From contig RBKR01000003.1 in NCBI GenBank assembly GCA_004835665.1, positions 1,116,001-1,180,000 of the forward strand: 64,000 nucleotides of DNA, in the 5' to 3' direction. Below, piece by piece: positions 10,560 through 20,748 of this stretch; the stretch's first letter is position 1; every line of letters starts with the position of its first letter. A model generated the notes under the pieces. It saw only the letters and a program-made list of their open reading frames with translations, had not been told where the DNA came from and ran no database searches. A program made the position numbers and the translations under genes. The stretch comes from Phoma sp. XZ068 (Eukaryota; Ascomycota; Dothideomycetes; Pleosporales; Didymellaceae).

Positions 10560-11000
10560 CATAGCGGTAGGGATCCGGGGGCTTGGGATCAAGATGTACG
10601 TTTCTGGCTTGACACTGACTACATGCGCGCTCCTCCAGATGCTAGTTTCTGGTTCGGTAGGCTCTTGCTTGATGTTGAATACGAGAACACGCGCACGCCA
10701 ATTACGGCACCGTGTGGCTTGAAGTCCTACAAACCCCGGGGGCTTCGATGGTTTTCTGTATTGTGTACATCCACACTTTTTAAGATACTAGATTTTGATT
10801 TGGCCTTTTCTTGCTCGACGTACGAGCCACGTGCAGGACGCCAATCACGGCCCTGTGTAGCTTGACAACCGCAAGACCGGGGCTTGAGTTTAATGTTGTT
10901 TCTAGTTTGACACTGACTACCCAGGACATCAGCGCTACTCAAGATTGATGTACTCCATTTGCTGTGCGGCTTGACACCGCAAGTGACATGTACCACATGT
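10560..11000. repeat. Degenerate tandem repeat, unit about 150 nt, roughly three units
   Basis: Shared words recur at 110-160-nt spacing. A CGGGGGCTT-type word occurs near 10577, 10736 and 10878. ACGCCAATYACGG followed by a GTGTRGCTTGA block occurs at 10695-10722 and 10838-10865 (24 of 28 matches), with a third partial copy at 10963-10983. TTTCTRGYTTGACACTGAC occurs at 10600-10623 and 10898-10920. Divergence is too high for a fresh duplication, and no ORF follows the repeat. It could be an old tandem array or decayed element. Confidence 0.5.
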
Positions 11001-11109
11001 TGCATGTCTTTTGGCAGCTGCTACACTCGTGAGATGCCAAGTTATTTGCTTCGTGTGAGGTGTAAGATTTCTGGTGGCAGTAAGGTGTGCGTCCCGATGC
11101 TGCACCTAC

Positions 11110-11240
11110 CTGGAAGCCACACTTACCTGCAAGAGTCGTCCGCCCCTGCAACAGCAGTCTGCCGCCGCAAGAGCCACACGTCCCTGCAGCCACATATACG
11201 TTCAAGAGCCACACCTACTTGTCAGAGCCACACCTGCAAC
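11110..11240 (+). repeat. Short imperfect repeats of AGAGCCACAC
   Basis: The word GCCACAC, mostly preceded by AGA and followed by a CCTGCA-like tail, occurs four times in about 120 nt (near 11113, 11173, 11207, 11226). No coding frame is supported across it. It lies downstream of the MIC60 stop. Confidence 0.45.
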
Positions 11241-11519
11241 CATCATTACTGCGCCGTAGCTACCAAGTCAACCAGGACGTATATCTCAACATCCTGCTCC
11301 AGCCCTTTCATTTAAAGGCAGAAATCGAGTATGCAGAATGTAGCACCAGACAGCACAATAACATTCAACACATTGCTCTCAAGAACCTGTTTTCAACTTT
11401 CTCGTTGTCTACAGCACCATTCATCGCTGGAAAATGTCATACACAAATGAAAAAAAGATACATTCACAGCTCTATGACTACATTACAAAAGCGCGCGCAC
11501 ACGCACGCTCAACACCCGT

Positions 11520-13439
11520 CTACTCAACCAGCAAGCTCTGCAGTCTCGCTTCTGTGGCAATGACATCCAGCGCCTGTCTGACCTCGAGGACTCTCCTGCA
11601 CTCGCTCAGCCAGTCTTTGCTGAGCACCTTGGCCCAGCCTTGCAGGCCGTTCATTTCGCGGGCGGCGGCGTCGAGGTCGCCTTCCTCGAGGAGGACTTCT
11701 GTGCGCGCGAGAACGGCCTCGACGTCGCCGCCGACAGCGAGCCCGGACTTCTTGAAGAGGACCTTGGACATGGCGAGGGAGGCGAGGTGGGAGGCGACAC
11801 CGGCGTCTTCAGGGAGGAGCGCGGCTTTCCTGACTTCAGAGGCAACGCGGCGGAAGCGGTCAATGAGGAGAGCGGAGCTGGGGATGCCGCGCTGGTAGGC
11901 GGTGGGGTTGATGCTGGAGATGGCGGCGCTGACGACGGGGTCATCGGCGGCGATCTCCTTGAGGGCAGCGAGCTCCGTGACGAAGGGCTTGGGCACGACT
12001 TGTGTCTCGAGGGCGGACTTGACGGCCTCGACGGCGACGACCAGGTGCTGGGTCTTGAGGTTGGCGTCGACGACCGAGTTCCACTCAGCTGTGAGCTTCT
12101 CGAGCTCGTGGACCGAGTTGGACAGGTCGTTCAGCTTGCCTAGACGGCCATCGCGCTCGGCTTCGACGCGGTCGCGGACGTTCTGGGTGAAGTTCTTCTG
12201 GAGGTGGATGCTCTGCTCGAGGAGCTCGTTCTTGAGCTTCTGCTCGTAGACCTTGTGGGCGGCTTCGAGCTCAGACTTAACCTTGCTCTTGTAAGCCTGC
12301 TGGAGGCGCTCGCGCTCGTTCTCGTACTCCTCCTTCCAGTGGGTTTCCTGCTCCTGCATCTGGTGGTCGAGGCGCGTGACAAGCTCGCGTGCGGCCGCGT
12401 CGAACTCGGCGTGGGCAGCCTTGACCTTGTCCTCGGACTCCTTCTGCAGGTTGGCCTTGAGCAGGGTGATGTCCGAGACGACCTTGGCGAGGTCCGACTT
12501 GGCCTTGTCCAGAGCAGAGTTGTACTTGCCGGCGTGTGTCTGGTCGGCGTTGACTACTGTGATGAGGTCGTTGACGATCTTGACGACGTCCTGGACGACG
12601 GGCTCGCTGGCCGAGGGGACGCTCAGGTGGTCGATCTGGGAGATGGGCTGGGAGGGGCTGTCGAGGACGACGGTGGTGGGCTCAGCGGTGGTTGTGGCCG
12701 AGGGTCGCTCCCGCTGCTCCTGCTCCTTCTTCGCCTCCTGGACGCCCTTGGGTGCGGCTTGCGGCTTGGGGTTGTTGTCGCCGACGGCGCTTGTGTGGGG
12801 GTCCTCGGCGAGACGCGACGTCAGTCCGCTCTTGCCGGGGATGGTGACCTTGTTCTCGCCCGAGATCTGCTGGTGCAGTCTGGGCTGGTCGGCGCGGGCA
12901 GGGAAGCGGCGGCGGAACTCGCGCTCCTCGAAGTATGCGACGGCATCCTCGCCAAAGGGCACGAACTCGGTGAAGAAGTCGTGGAAGTTGTCCGAGACGA
13001 GCGAGTAGTAGACGCCGCCGGCGTAGCTGAGGCCGGAGAGGATGGTGAGCCACAGCAAGAAGCGGCGGAACCTGCGCTTCTTGGGCTTGGGCCTCGCCTG
13101 GACGGGGTCGGGGGCGACGCTCGCGGTGCCAGGGCCGGTGGGCGGTGTGGTTGTGGGCTGGATGACGGGGGCAGCGCGCGACGCAGTGTTCAGCGAGGCC
13201 GTCTCGGGCGCAGGCGGGGCGCGGGGCACAGCGGACGGCGGGATGGTCGCCTGCTGAATGGCCGGCGGGCTCTGGGCGTCACCCGAGGGCTCGACAACGG
13301 GCGCCGGGTTGGGGACGGCCGTCTGGTCCAGCTTTTTGTCGTCGGCGTACCAGCGCTGGGCAGCGAGCCATTGGGGGCGGGCGGCGCGTGCCAATGGCCG
13401 GGCAGCAGGACGGGCCGCAAGAATCGAGGCGCGCAGCAT
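11520..13439 (-). CDS. MIC60: MICOS complex subunit MIC60 (mitofilin)
   Basis: Single-exon, 639 aa. MIC60 anchors crista junctions in the inner mitochondrial membrane. The first 30 residues are rich in Arg/Ala (MLRASILAARPAARPLARAA), a typical matrix-targeting presequence. A Pro/Ala/Thr-rich linker follows, then a basic stretch (KPKKRRFRR) and one transmembrane helix around residues 128-146 (FLLWLTILSGLSYAGGVYY). A long charged coiled coil covers roughly residues 290-450. The C-terminal mitofilin signature region (GDLDAAAREMNGLQGWAKVLSKDW) ends the protein. Length fits fungal family members. The opposite strand carries a 553-codon open frame that I treat as an artefact of GC-rich third positions. 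Confidence 0.95.
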   Translation of the reverse strand: MLRASILAARPAARPLARAARPQWLAAQRWYADDKKLDQTAVPNPAPVVEPSGDAQSPPAIQQATIPPSAVPRAPPAPETASLNTASRAAPVIQPTTTPPTGPGTASVAPDPVQARPKPKKRRFRRFLLWLTILSGLSYAGGVYYSLVSDNFHDFFTEFVPFGEDAVAYFEEREFRRRFPARADQPRLHQQISGENKVTIPGKSGLTSRLAEDPHTSAVGDNNPKPQAAPKGVQEAKKEQEQRERPSATTTAEPTTVVLDSPSQPISQIDHLSVPSASEPVVQDVVKIVNDLITVVNADQTHAGKYNSALDKAKSDLAKVVSDITLLKANLQKESEDKVKAAHAEFDAAARELVTRLDHQMQEQETHWKEEYENERERLQQAYKSKVKSELEAAHKVYEQKLKNELLEQSIHLQKNFTQNVRDRVEAERDGRLGKLNDLSNSVHELEKLTAEWNSVVDANLKTQHLVVAVEAVKSALETQVVPKPFVTELAALKEIAADDPVVSAAISSINPTAYQRGIPSSALLIDRFRRVASEVRKAALLPEDAGVASHLASLAMSKVLFKKSGLAVGGDVEAVLARTEVLLEEGDLDAAAREMNGLQGWAKVLSKDWLSECRRVLEVRQALDVIATEARLQSLLVE

Positions 13440-14214
13440 GCTGGACTGCCTCCGGATGGCGGGGATGGAGGGGATGGGGCGGCGGAGGTGGTGATAGAGC
13501 TCTGCACACAGCTCTCACCAAAACCAACAAACGTCAGGCGGGCCCGAGCGCCCCGGCCGGAGTCGGTCCAGCGCTCCCGCCCACGACCACCCGCGCCCGC
13601 CAGACACACCAGCAGACACCACGCGAGCGCCTGCTCCTTCACATGCGGCCGCCGCCAGACTCACAGTCCGCGCCCAGCCACAGCCCGTCGGCGTGTGTGC
13701 AGCGCTGACCATCTGACTAACACCTGTGCAACACCTGCCCGCCCTCGATACGCTCCACGTCGCCCTCAGGTCTCGGAATGCCGTCCGGATGCAGAGTCCG
13801 CAGCGCTGCTCGCTGTGAGCATCGTGGCCCCTTCCTGCCCAGCACTCGCCGTCGTTTCCTTATAGCCAGCCGTGAACCAAGTTTCCTCTTTCCTTGACTC
13901 CTCTCCATTCGTCTGACAGTCCGCCACCTGCGATACGTGCGACGTCATTGCGTGACTCTGCTGCTACCCGAACAGGCAGCCACTTTTGCACCCCGAGCCA
14001 CACTTTACTTCACCTTGACCACCTTGACCGGGCTCCACTTTGGAAATAGTTTCACCGAGACGTCTGTTTCCATGAGTTCTTTCTGCAGACACGTCTACTT
14101 TGCCGCGCAACTCTATTCATCTCAGGTATTCCCTCGAAGCTTCGCTTCCACAATCTTGAAGTGGTCCTCCAGCATTCCACACGTCCACCTTCAACCTTCC
14201 CCAAATCCCACGCC
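13440..14214. other. Divergent promoter region between MIC60 and a hypothetical gene
   Basis: 775 nt between two outward-facing starts. No gene is supported, and the ORFs crossing it are extensions of the MIC60 antisense frame. Confidence 0.5.
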
Positions 14215-14781
14215 ATGGACGACAGCCACCGCTCAGATGGCCGCGCGCACAAAAAGCCGCGCCGCGACAGCTTCAACGCCAGCAACACATCACGCGGTCA
14301 GAACCCGCTGATGCAATCTCAAATCCTTCTCCCTCCACTCACACCACCTCCCTCCCGACGCTCATCCATGTCAACAACCCCGACCCGCAAACCAGCACAC
14401 AAGGACCGAATAGTATCCAGAGTGCACTTTGACCTGCACATGTCCATCAGCCAAAGCTCGTGTCTTCACGCGCCTTCCAGCTCTGCGCACATGAGCGAGT
14501 CCGGCCTCTGGACACTCCCCGGCTTCGACGACGACGACTCCGAAACAGCGTCCAGCACCGTCCAAACCCCCTCCAAGCCTGAAAACCGCTGGTCACGCCT
14601 GCTGCAGAAGGCTGCCTCGTCCAACCGCGACCGCCACCGCGCTCGCCTTGAGGGCGATGGCTGGGCCTTTGTTGGTGGTCGATATAGCGATGAGCTGCAG
14701 GAGTTGAGTGATGAGAGTGGGGAGAGCGTAGATGACGAGTTTGATGTCGTTGTCTTGGCTCGGGAGAGCGTGGGCTGTTGA
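14215..14781 (+). CDS. Hypothetical protein, Ser/Asp-rich, 188 aa
   Basis: Single-exon frame starting at an ATG in a strong CCATGG context. The open frame continues upstream but without an in-frame ATG. The protein opens MDDSHRSDGRAHKKPRRDS, a likely basic nuclear localisation segment. It continues with a Pro/Ser-rich region (LPPLTPPPSRRSS), an acidic GFDDDDSETASS patch, and a conserved-looking ENRWSRLLQKA...DGWAFVGGRYSDELQEL segment. No transmembrane segment or enzyme motif is visible. I do not recognise a named family. Codon use resembles neighbouring real genes, which supports coding. Confidence 0.65.
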   Translation: MDDSHRSDGRAHKKPRRDSFNASNTSRGQNPLMQSQILLPPLTPPPSRRSSMSTTPTRKPAHKDRIVSRVHFDLHMSISQSSCLHAPSSSAHMSESGLWTLPGFDDDDSETASSTVQTPSKPENRWSRLLQKAASSNRDRHRARLEGDGWAFVGGRYSDELQELSDESGESVDDEFDVVVLARESVGC

Positions 14782-15171
14782 GGTGGATGTACTTGAAGTC
14801 CTCCACTAGCACAGACAGCTCTAGAGCGTCTGTATGTTCCTTCTTCCGCGCCTCAGAGCGCTTGTTTACATGATACCCCGGCCATATTCAGTGGCGCAAT
14901 AGGAGGAAAAGTCCGGTAATGCGAGGACACGTATTTCATCAATAATGTACTATCAATGTTTCTTCTCCTTTGACGATCTCCATGAGCCTTGTATACATAC
15001 GCCTTTCTACATCACTGCACTACTGGTTCCCGTTCTTGGGCTGTACATTGCTACTGTTTCGTCTATTGGATCGCACTGTCTCAACTTAAGAACTCGTTGT
15101 AATACCATGCACACAAACCAGTACATATACATTTAATATCAAGATTATCATGCACACCATCCATGCTTACA
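14782..15171. other. Convergent 3' flanks
   Basis: 390 nt between the stop codons of two convergent genes. Nothing recognisable beyond AT-rich untranslated sequence. Confidence 0.5.
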
Positions 15172-16469
15172 TCAAGCTTCAAGCAGCCCTTTCTTAATAA
15201 CCAACTCCTCCTCCACAATAATCGGCTCCACATACTCAATCTGCTCCCTCGTCTGCTCAAAATGCACACTCCCGTACCTTAACAACGCCCCAAACGTCCC
15301 GGGCTCCTGATCCTTCCCCTCATTCTCCGGTCGATCAAGCAACGTCCCACAACTAACCGAGTGCAGCAACCCCTTCCCATGCGTAATCTTCTGCATCGTC
15401 GTCTTCGTCAACAACGTCCACACCACTTCCTCCGCGACCTTGTACGCCTCCGACTCGGGGTCCGCATCCAACCTCGTCGTAAACACCTTAAACAAATCCT
15501 CCCCCTTGTATCCAACAATCCGCTCCGCCGCCCAATCCTCAGGCGCAACATCAAACAGCAGGACTTTCGTGCGGAAATACTCGACCCCGTCGAACCCGCC
15601 GTCCGGCTCGCGCAGCCACGTCAGCCGGATCCACGCGACGCACTGCCCGATGTAGCCGAGGACCGTCTGCTCGTCGACTTTGAAGTCCCATTTGAAACCG
15701 CGGGCTTCGCTCTCGGCAAACTTGAAGTCCTTCATGAAGGAGATGAGTGGGTTTTGAATGACGCCTGTGAAGTCGGTGCGGTCGGTCCAGAGGTGGGTGA
15801 AAAGTGTGTGCCTGGGACATATCAGTATGGGTGATTCTCTTTCCCTTTCTCTTTACATAAGACAGCAGAAGAGAGTGGACAGGATAAATTAAAATAGACG
15901 TACCACCGCTTAATAAACCCATCACCCTTCCGACTAGCAACAAAATGATTCGCGATATTCTGCTCCAGCATCCACGGCGCACAAACCGTATACGGACAAG
16001 TCTCATCACCAAGCTGATTCCAACACACGCTGTCTAAATCGCGGAACAAGATATTGCCCACGTCCATCCACACACCCCCGTACGCATACAGGGCCGCGCC
16101 GCGCAGGAAATCGGCGCTATGCGGACCCACGTACGGACCTATCATTGTGCCTTTTACGAATGCCTTGGGGAGATCCGATGCGTCGATCCATGCTAGCGCG
16201 TGGTTGGGCGAGTTGGGGACTGTGTCGAGGACTCGGATGGTCCAGGAGGAGTCGTGGAGACGGACCCAGTTGATGATGTTGCGTTGGCACCATGAGGGCA
16301 TGGCTTGGATGCCTGCGTGCCAGTACGTCCATATGTTTTTCTCGGAGGTGATGGGGGCGTGCTGGGATAGTGAGAGTAGGATCTCAGCGTCGCTGCGGGT
16401 GTCTTTGCTTTCGACATGGCGGAGCATGGAAGCGTATTTGGGAGGGATTGGGAACTTGGGTGAAGCCAT
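15172..16469 (-). CDS. Capsule-synthesis-type / GT32-like glycosyltransferase
   Basis: Two exons (15904-16469 and 15172-15811) give 401 aa. The 92-nt GTACGT...CCCAG intron splits the Trp codon in KRW/HTLF. The N-terminal half has NIWTYWHAGIQAMP and the acceptor-fold signature DFLRGAALYAYGGVWMD, typical of Caps_synth and GT32-like sugar transferases with a DxD-like metal site. No signal peptide is obvious, so a cytosolic or Golgi-face role is unclear. An ATG at 16498 upstream of the start is out of frame, leaving 16469 as the first in-frame ATG. The substrate cannot be told from sequence. Confidence 0.85.
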
Positions 16470-17177
16470 TGCGATGTTGGTGGTTGTGCATTTAGCATTC
16501 ACGTTTGGGTTTACGGCGTGAACCTCCAGACTTTATAGGCGAGCTCTTGCAACATGTGGGATGGCTGCGCTTCATAGTCTCCTCCGGGTATGCCGAAGGA
16601 TGCACCAAGACGTTGGAGGCGGTATCGTACATCAGGCCGGTCTCGTGTAGTGCACGTATATGTACCAGGCCTCCAGTTGACAATTGGGTGCGGTGTTTAA
16701 TGTAAGCCCTAGCGAAAGCTAGTGCGTGCTGACCAAGATCAATGACTACGCAGCCAAGATTGGGGACGAACTCTCTCAATTGTTTTGAATGAACCTTCTG
16801 GATAAGACACGTGAGAACGAGAGAGTTAACATTCAAAATGTGAGGACTCGATTGAATTGAGACAACAAAAACCGTCAGATATGAGGCCCACCTGGAAATG
16901 GTGAAAGAAGAGGTGGTGATGTAGATAAAGGAAAGTGACAACACAACAGACGCCGCTCGAGCCGTTCCTATGCTCGAGTCCTGCCTGGACTGAGTCCCCG
17001 GTCCGTAGACACCCGGTACGCCTTGCCTCAGCACCCACCCAGCTGATAGCAATCCCCTTCGCTAAAAGTTCGCAAGATAACATAAGAAATAGAGTAAGAT
17101 TTGAAATTTGCCAATCTCGTGCAAACTGCGGGTGGAAAGACTTGCTGCAACGCACCACAAGAGTGGCAGATCGGTCG
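16470..17177. other. Intergenic, no gene seen
   Basis: About 700 nt between the glycosyltransferase start and the C2H2 gene 3' end, both on the minus strand. It contains short unsupported ORFs only. Confidence 0.5.
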
Positions 17178-18898
17178 TTAGCAGGTGGAGATCTGCGTGA
17201 GTTAGATGCGTGGTCGACTTAACATACAGGCAAAGGACTCACGCGTCTCCTTCGCCCGCGACTGCCGCCCTCTGGCCGCTGAGCAAGTACGTCGCGGAGT
17301 TGTGGGTCGTCCTTGTCTTTATCCACGTGGTGGACGCGAACGTGCCTATCATATTGCGTTAGTCAAGCTCGCCCTTGTAGAGCGGTTTAATGAAATACCT
17401 TTGCAGATTGTCCGGACGAGGGTATTTGTGCTCTCGATCTGGGCAGAAGGGGCACACGTAGCCCGGTGATTGGTGCACGAGACCATGTCTGATCATCTCG
17501 TTCTTTCGCTTGAAGCCCTTTCCACCTTCGCTTCGTGGGCACCCTTTGACTGGACAGAAGTGGGGTCGGGTTTGTGAGTGAACATTGGCGTGTGAGCTGG
17601 ATAGTGAGTTAGTAGATGATACAACGACCTGAATTATGGACCTACTTCAGAAGGTACTGGGTCTGGAATGGTGCAGCCGTGCAGCCTGGCTGATCACACT
17701 TGTAGCTGCCAGTAATATTTTGCGGTATATTTGAGATACCAGATCCGATCGGGGGTGGTAGATGCCTCGATGCCAACGCACCATCAATGCTGAGCACGCG
17801 TTGCCGACCGCCTTCGATTGGAGTCTGCAGCATGTCTGTACTATGGCCAACAGGGCTATTATAACTCTCAGTCGAGATCGAGGCTGAGCGAGGATATGTT
17901 CCATCTGCTATCTGCGATGGTCTTCTTGCTCCTCCAGGTCCAAAGAGGGTGAGATGCTCTTTTGAACGAAGGAAGACATCTCCTGCGCGGGATGCGTCAC
18001 TGCCGGCACTGACTGGGGAGGAAGCATTGAAAGGTGGGAATGGCGAAGCCGGCGAGTGATGTGAGCTGATGGATAAGGAACGGATGATGGCAGAAGGTGA
18101 CTGCCCCGAGGAGGAAATTGATTGTCGATGTGCGAAGATGCCGGACGCATCAGATTCATTGGTCGCAGAGCGGACAAGATCATCGAATTGTGCGATTGAT
18201 GGTAACTGCTGGCTTGGCGAGGCTGCAGATTCTGGTGATGGTTGGAGGGTTTGCAGCGATGGTAGCTTCTCGCCTTGCTGCCCTCTCGAAGGTGAAAGCC
18301 TGAGTCCACGGAGATGGGGTGAAATCGCCGATGAGTCTACAGAATGGTCGCCATTGGTTGAGTGATGAGATGACGACGTATTGTTTAGTGTTGAGCCGTT
18401 GACAGATCCGCTCGTGCTTGTGTTGGACGTTACGCTTTGCAAGGCTGATCCAGTTGATGATGCGTGTGATGCTTGCGATTCGCGCCTCTCTGCAGCGAGC
18501 GCTTTGGAATCAAACTGGGTCGCCTCTGTCACAAGGGAGTCTGACCGGAGGTTGATGGAAGGTGCAGCCATCCCTTTGGTGGTGACGGCAGGTTGGTCCG
18601 GCATCTCTTCGTCGGATGGTTCGGAATCGGATGCTGAGTTCAAGGCTTCTTGGCTGACTGCGTGTGCGATATCAGGACGATTTGGTTCCATTTCCCGTAT
18701 AAGCACCCAGTCACCTTGCGTTGGTCGATGCTTTCGAGGTTTAGACTTTTTGCGATTTCGGGAGGTGGGGGGACTGACGAAGATCTGGGTAACAATAGGC
18801 GGTGGTTCGTCTTCAGGTTTTGCGTTGACAGTAACTTTCTCGAGACCGGGCGACCGTGGACCGAAGGCGTCTTCCTCTGTATAATACTCTTCAGGCAT
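17178..18898 (-). CDS. C2H2 zinc-finger transcription factor
   Basis: Exons 17646-18898, 17399-17596 and 17243-17345 are firm; a tiny last exon, 17178-17192, is likely. Residues 1-400 are Ser/Pro/Thr-rich and probably disordered. The C-terminus carries C2H2 fingers: YKCDQPGCTAAPF...HANVH, HFCPVKGCPRSEG...HGLVH, then VCPFCPDREHKYPRPDNLQ with HVRVHH. A basic tail (GSRGRRRR) follows. Intron 1 uses GTAGGT with a CTACTAAC branch site, turning the apparent LLK-stop into LLNSHANVH. At 17242 reading either continues to SPLPVC-stop or is spliced by GTGAGT...CTAACTCACGCAG to ISTC-stop; I prefer splicing. A nuclear DNA-binding regulator with unknown target genes. Confidence 0.88.
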
Positions 18899-20748
18899 TG
18901 GCAGGCGCGACCGGGCTTACTGTCTGGCAGGGTCTAGCCGCAATCACAGAAAAATTAGGAAAGGCGCGGTGCTGGGAAAATGCGGTGTCTATCCCAAGCA
19001 CACCTCCTCAAAAGCACCCAGAAACAGCCCAGGGCCGCGATTGAGTGATGAAGCGTGACAGCGAGACCAGTGATTGATGGGGCTCTGAAAGTCGGTCAGC
19101 ATGACCGAGTGTCGCATTCTCTGTTGACAAAGGCCAGAATCACAGGCGCTGAGTAGGGTAAGAGGGATCGGAAAAACTCCGATGTGATCAGGAGAAGAAA
19201 ACGAGGGATGGAGGCTCATCAAATGCCGACAGAAGCGTCCAAGGCTGCCGCTCGTGACGGCCGCTGCCCATGCAAGCTGGGCGAGCAGGGATGTGGGCAA
19301 GCAGAGGGTTACAACGTCTCGTGTGTTGAGGCGGCTCCAAAAAAGAGCGGAGAAAATGACAACATAAGATTTGGGTTGTGGAGAAAGTGCGTGGAGAAAC
19401 TTGGAAGTGGGCTCAGAGCCGCGGACAAGAGGCGGCTCTGCGCGGTGGAAACGTACCCGAGTGCCAGTGCGACGACTACTTTTCAGCCTCAAGGCGGTGG
19501 AGAAGGCGCGCCGATCAACCCTCATCCACGGCGCTGCAAGGCAGTGATGCTGGTGGTTCCGTCTGATCGTGGGTCGCGAGGCTGTGTGCAACTTGAGGTG
19601 CGGGCGCTGTTTACCCTCAAGCCGTTCGAGACAAAAGGAGCTTCCCGGGCTGGCGCGGTGAGAGGCTGATGCGGGGATATGGTCGCGCGTGGATTTCGCC
19701 AGAGCTCTTTCCGGAGGGCGCAATCCAGTACGTAACACTGCGAGGCTGCGGATGCGCTCAGTGTGGAGAAGGAGGAGGGTGGTAATGTTTCGCTGCCATT
19801 CTGGAGGACCGAACGAGCTCCCCTCTACACGAGCTCCGCGTCCGTTTCTGGGGGCGCAGCCTGACATGCCGCTGCGGCTGACAATCCAATTATGAGGCTC
19901 AGTTTCCCCTCTCCAGAGAGCCAGACCTGGAGCGCAGGGTGCGCACGACGCCTAACCGCATTGGCCCACCCCCGCCCCAGACTCCAGAATCGCCCTATGT
20001 GGGGTATTCCTGGGAAAATAAAAATGGGCCTACGAGCTTTTCTCGGTACCGCGGCGGAACTGACGGAGATGACCTCGGTCTGCATTGTGTGTGGGTGGCT
20101 CGTTAGCCACTGCGGTAGTCTGCGGAATCGATTGCTTGATCCATTGTAGTAATTTATCCGCCTGAAATCATGTGCTGATGTTTGGTGTTCGCACCGGCTG
20201 AATTGTCGTGTGCACACCGGCCCATCGAGCGCATACTATACTCGCCGCCGCATAGAAGGTAGCCCCCTGGACAACACCATGAGGTGTTCATGCAAAGAAA
20301 ATTAAATGCCAAAACGCATACCAATGCTCTCTTTTGTATGTGCTTGATGCTGTAGACTACACTGGGTGCGCGAGATACAGTTGCGTCCCTCTTGACGCAC
20401 GTCGATTGCTGCTGTACGCCTCGTCACCTCGCCCACTGCGACTGCGGCCTATCGTACCGTCTTCACTGTGTATGCTTCCGTCTATCGCTGCCCAGAAGAT
20501 GCCTCCCACTGCGTTGCTTTCATGTACGAGACCTCCACGCTCGCTAGCCGAACGCTCACCACCCCCCACACGTCGTCGCTGAAAGGACGAGTAAAATCTT
20601 GTGCTGGATGATCGACCAACGCCAAAAAGCAAGAAACACGCCGCTGAAGTAATGCTGCGCCATATGGGGTATCCCACATTAGAAACCGGCTGATGCCATC
20701 GCGCATTTTATGACATGCATCAGCCACACACACTTATGCTTCGTTCCT
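18899..20748. other. Long 5' region of the C2H2 gene
   Basis: About 1.85 kb upstream of the zinc-finger gene and downstream of AGC1. Overlapping ORFs on both strands (292 codons minus at 18989-19867, 161 plus) have no motif, no splice logic and shuffled-looking composition. I take this as promoter and leader sequence of a regulator gene. Confidence 0.5.

Noticed and set aside
12204..13865. 553-codon open frame antisense to MIC60
   Set aside because: It mirrors the MIC60 coding strand and reads as Leu/Gly/Val/Arg low-complexity sequence. GC-rich third positions explain the lack of stops.
18989..19867. 292-codon minus-strand frame upstream of the C2H2 gene
   Set aside because: No motif, no splice logic, overlapped by other frames of similar quality; probably leader or promoter sequence.
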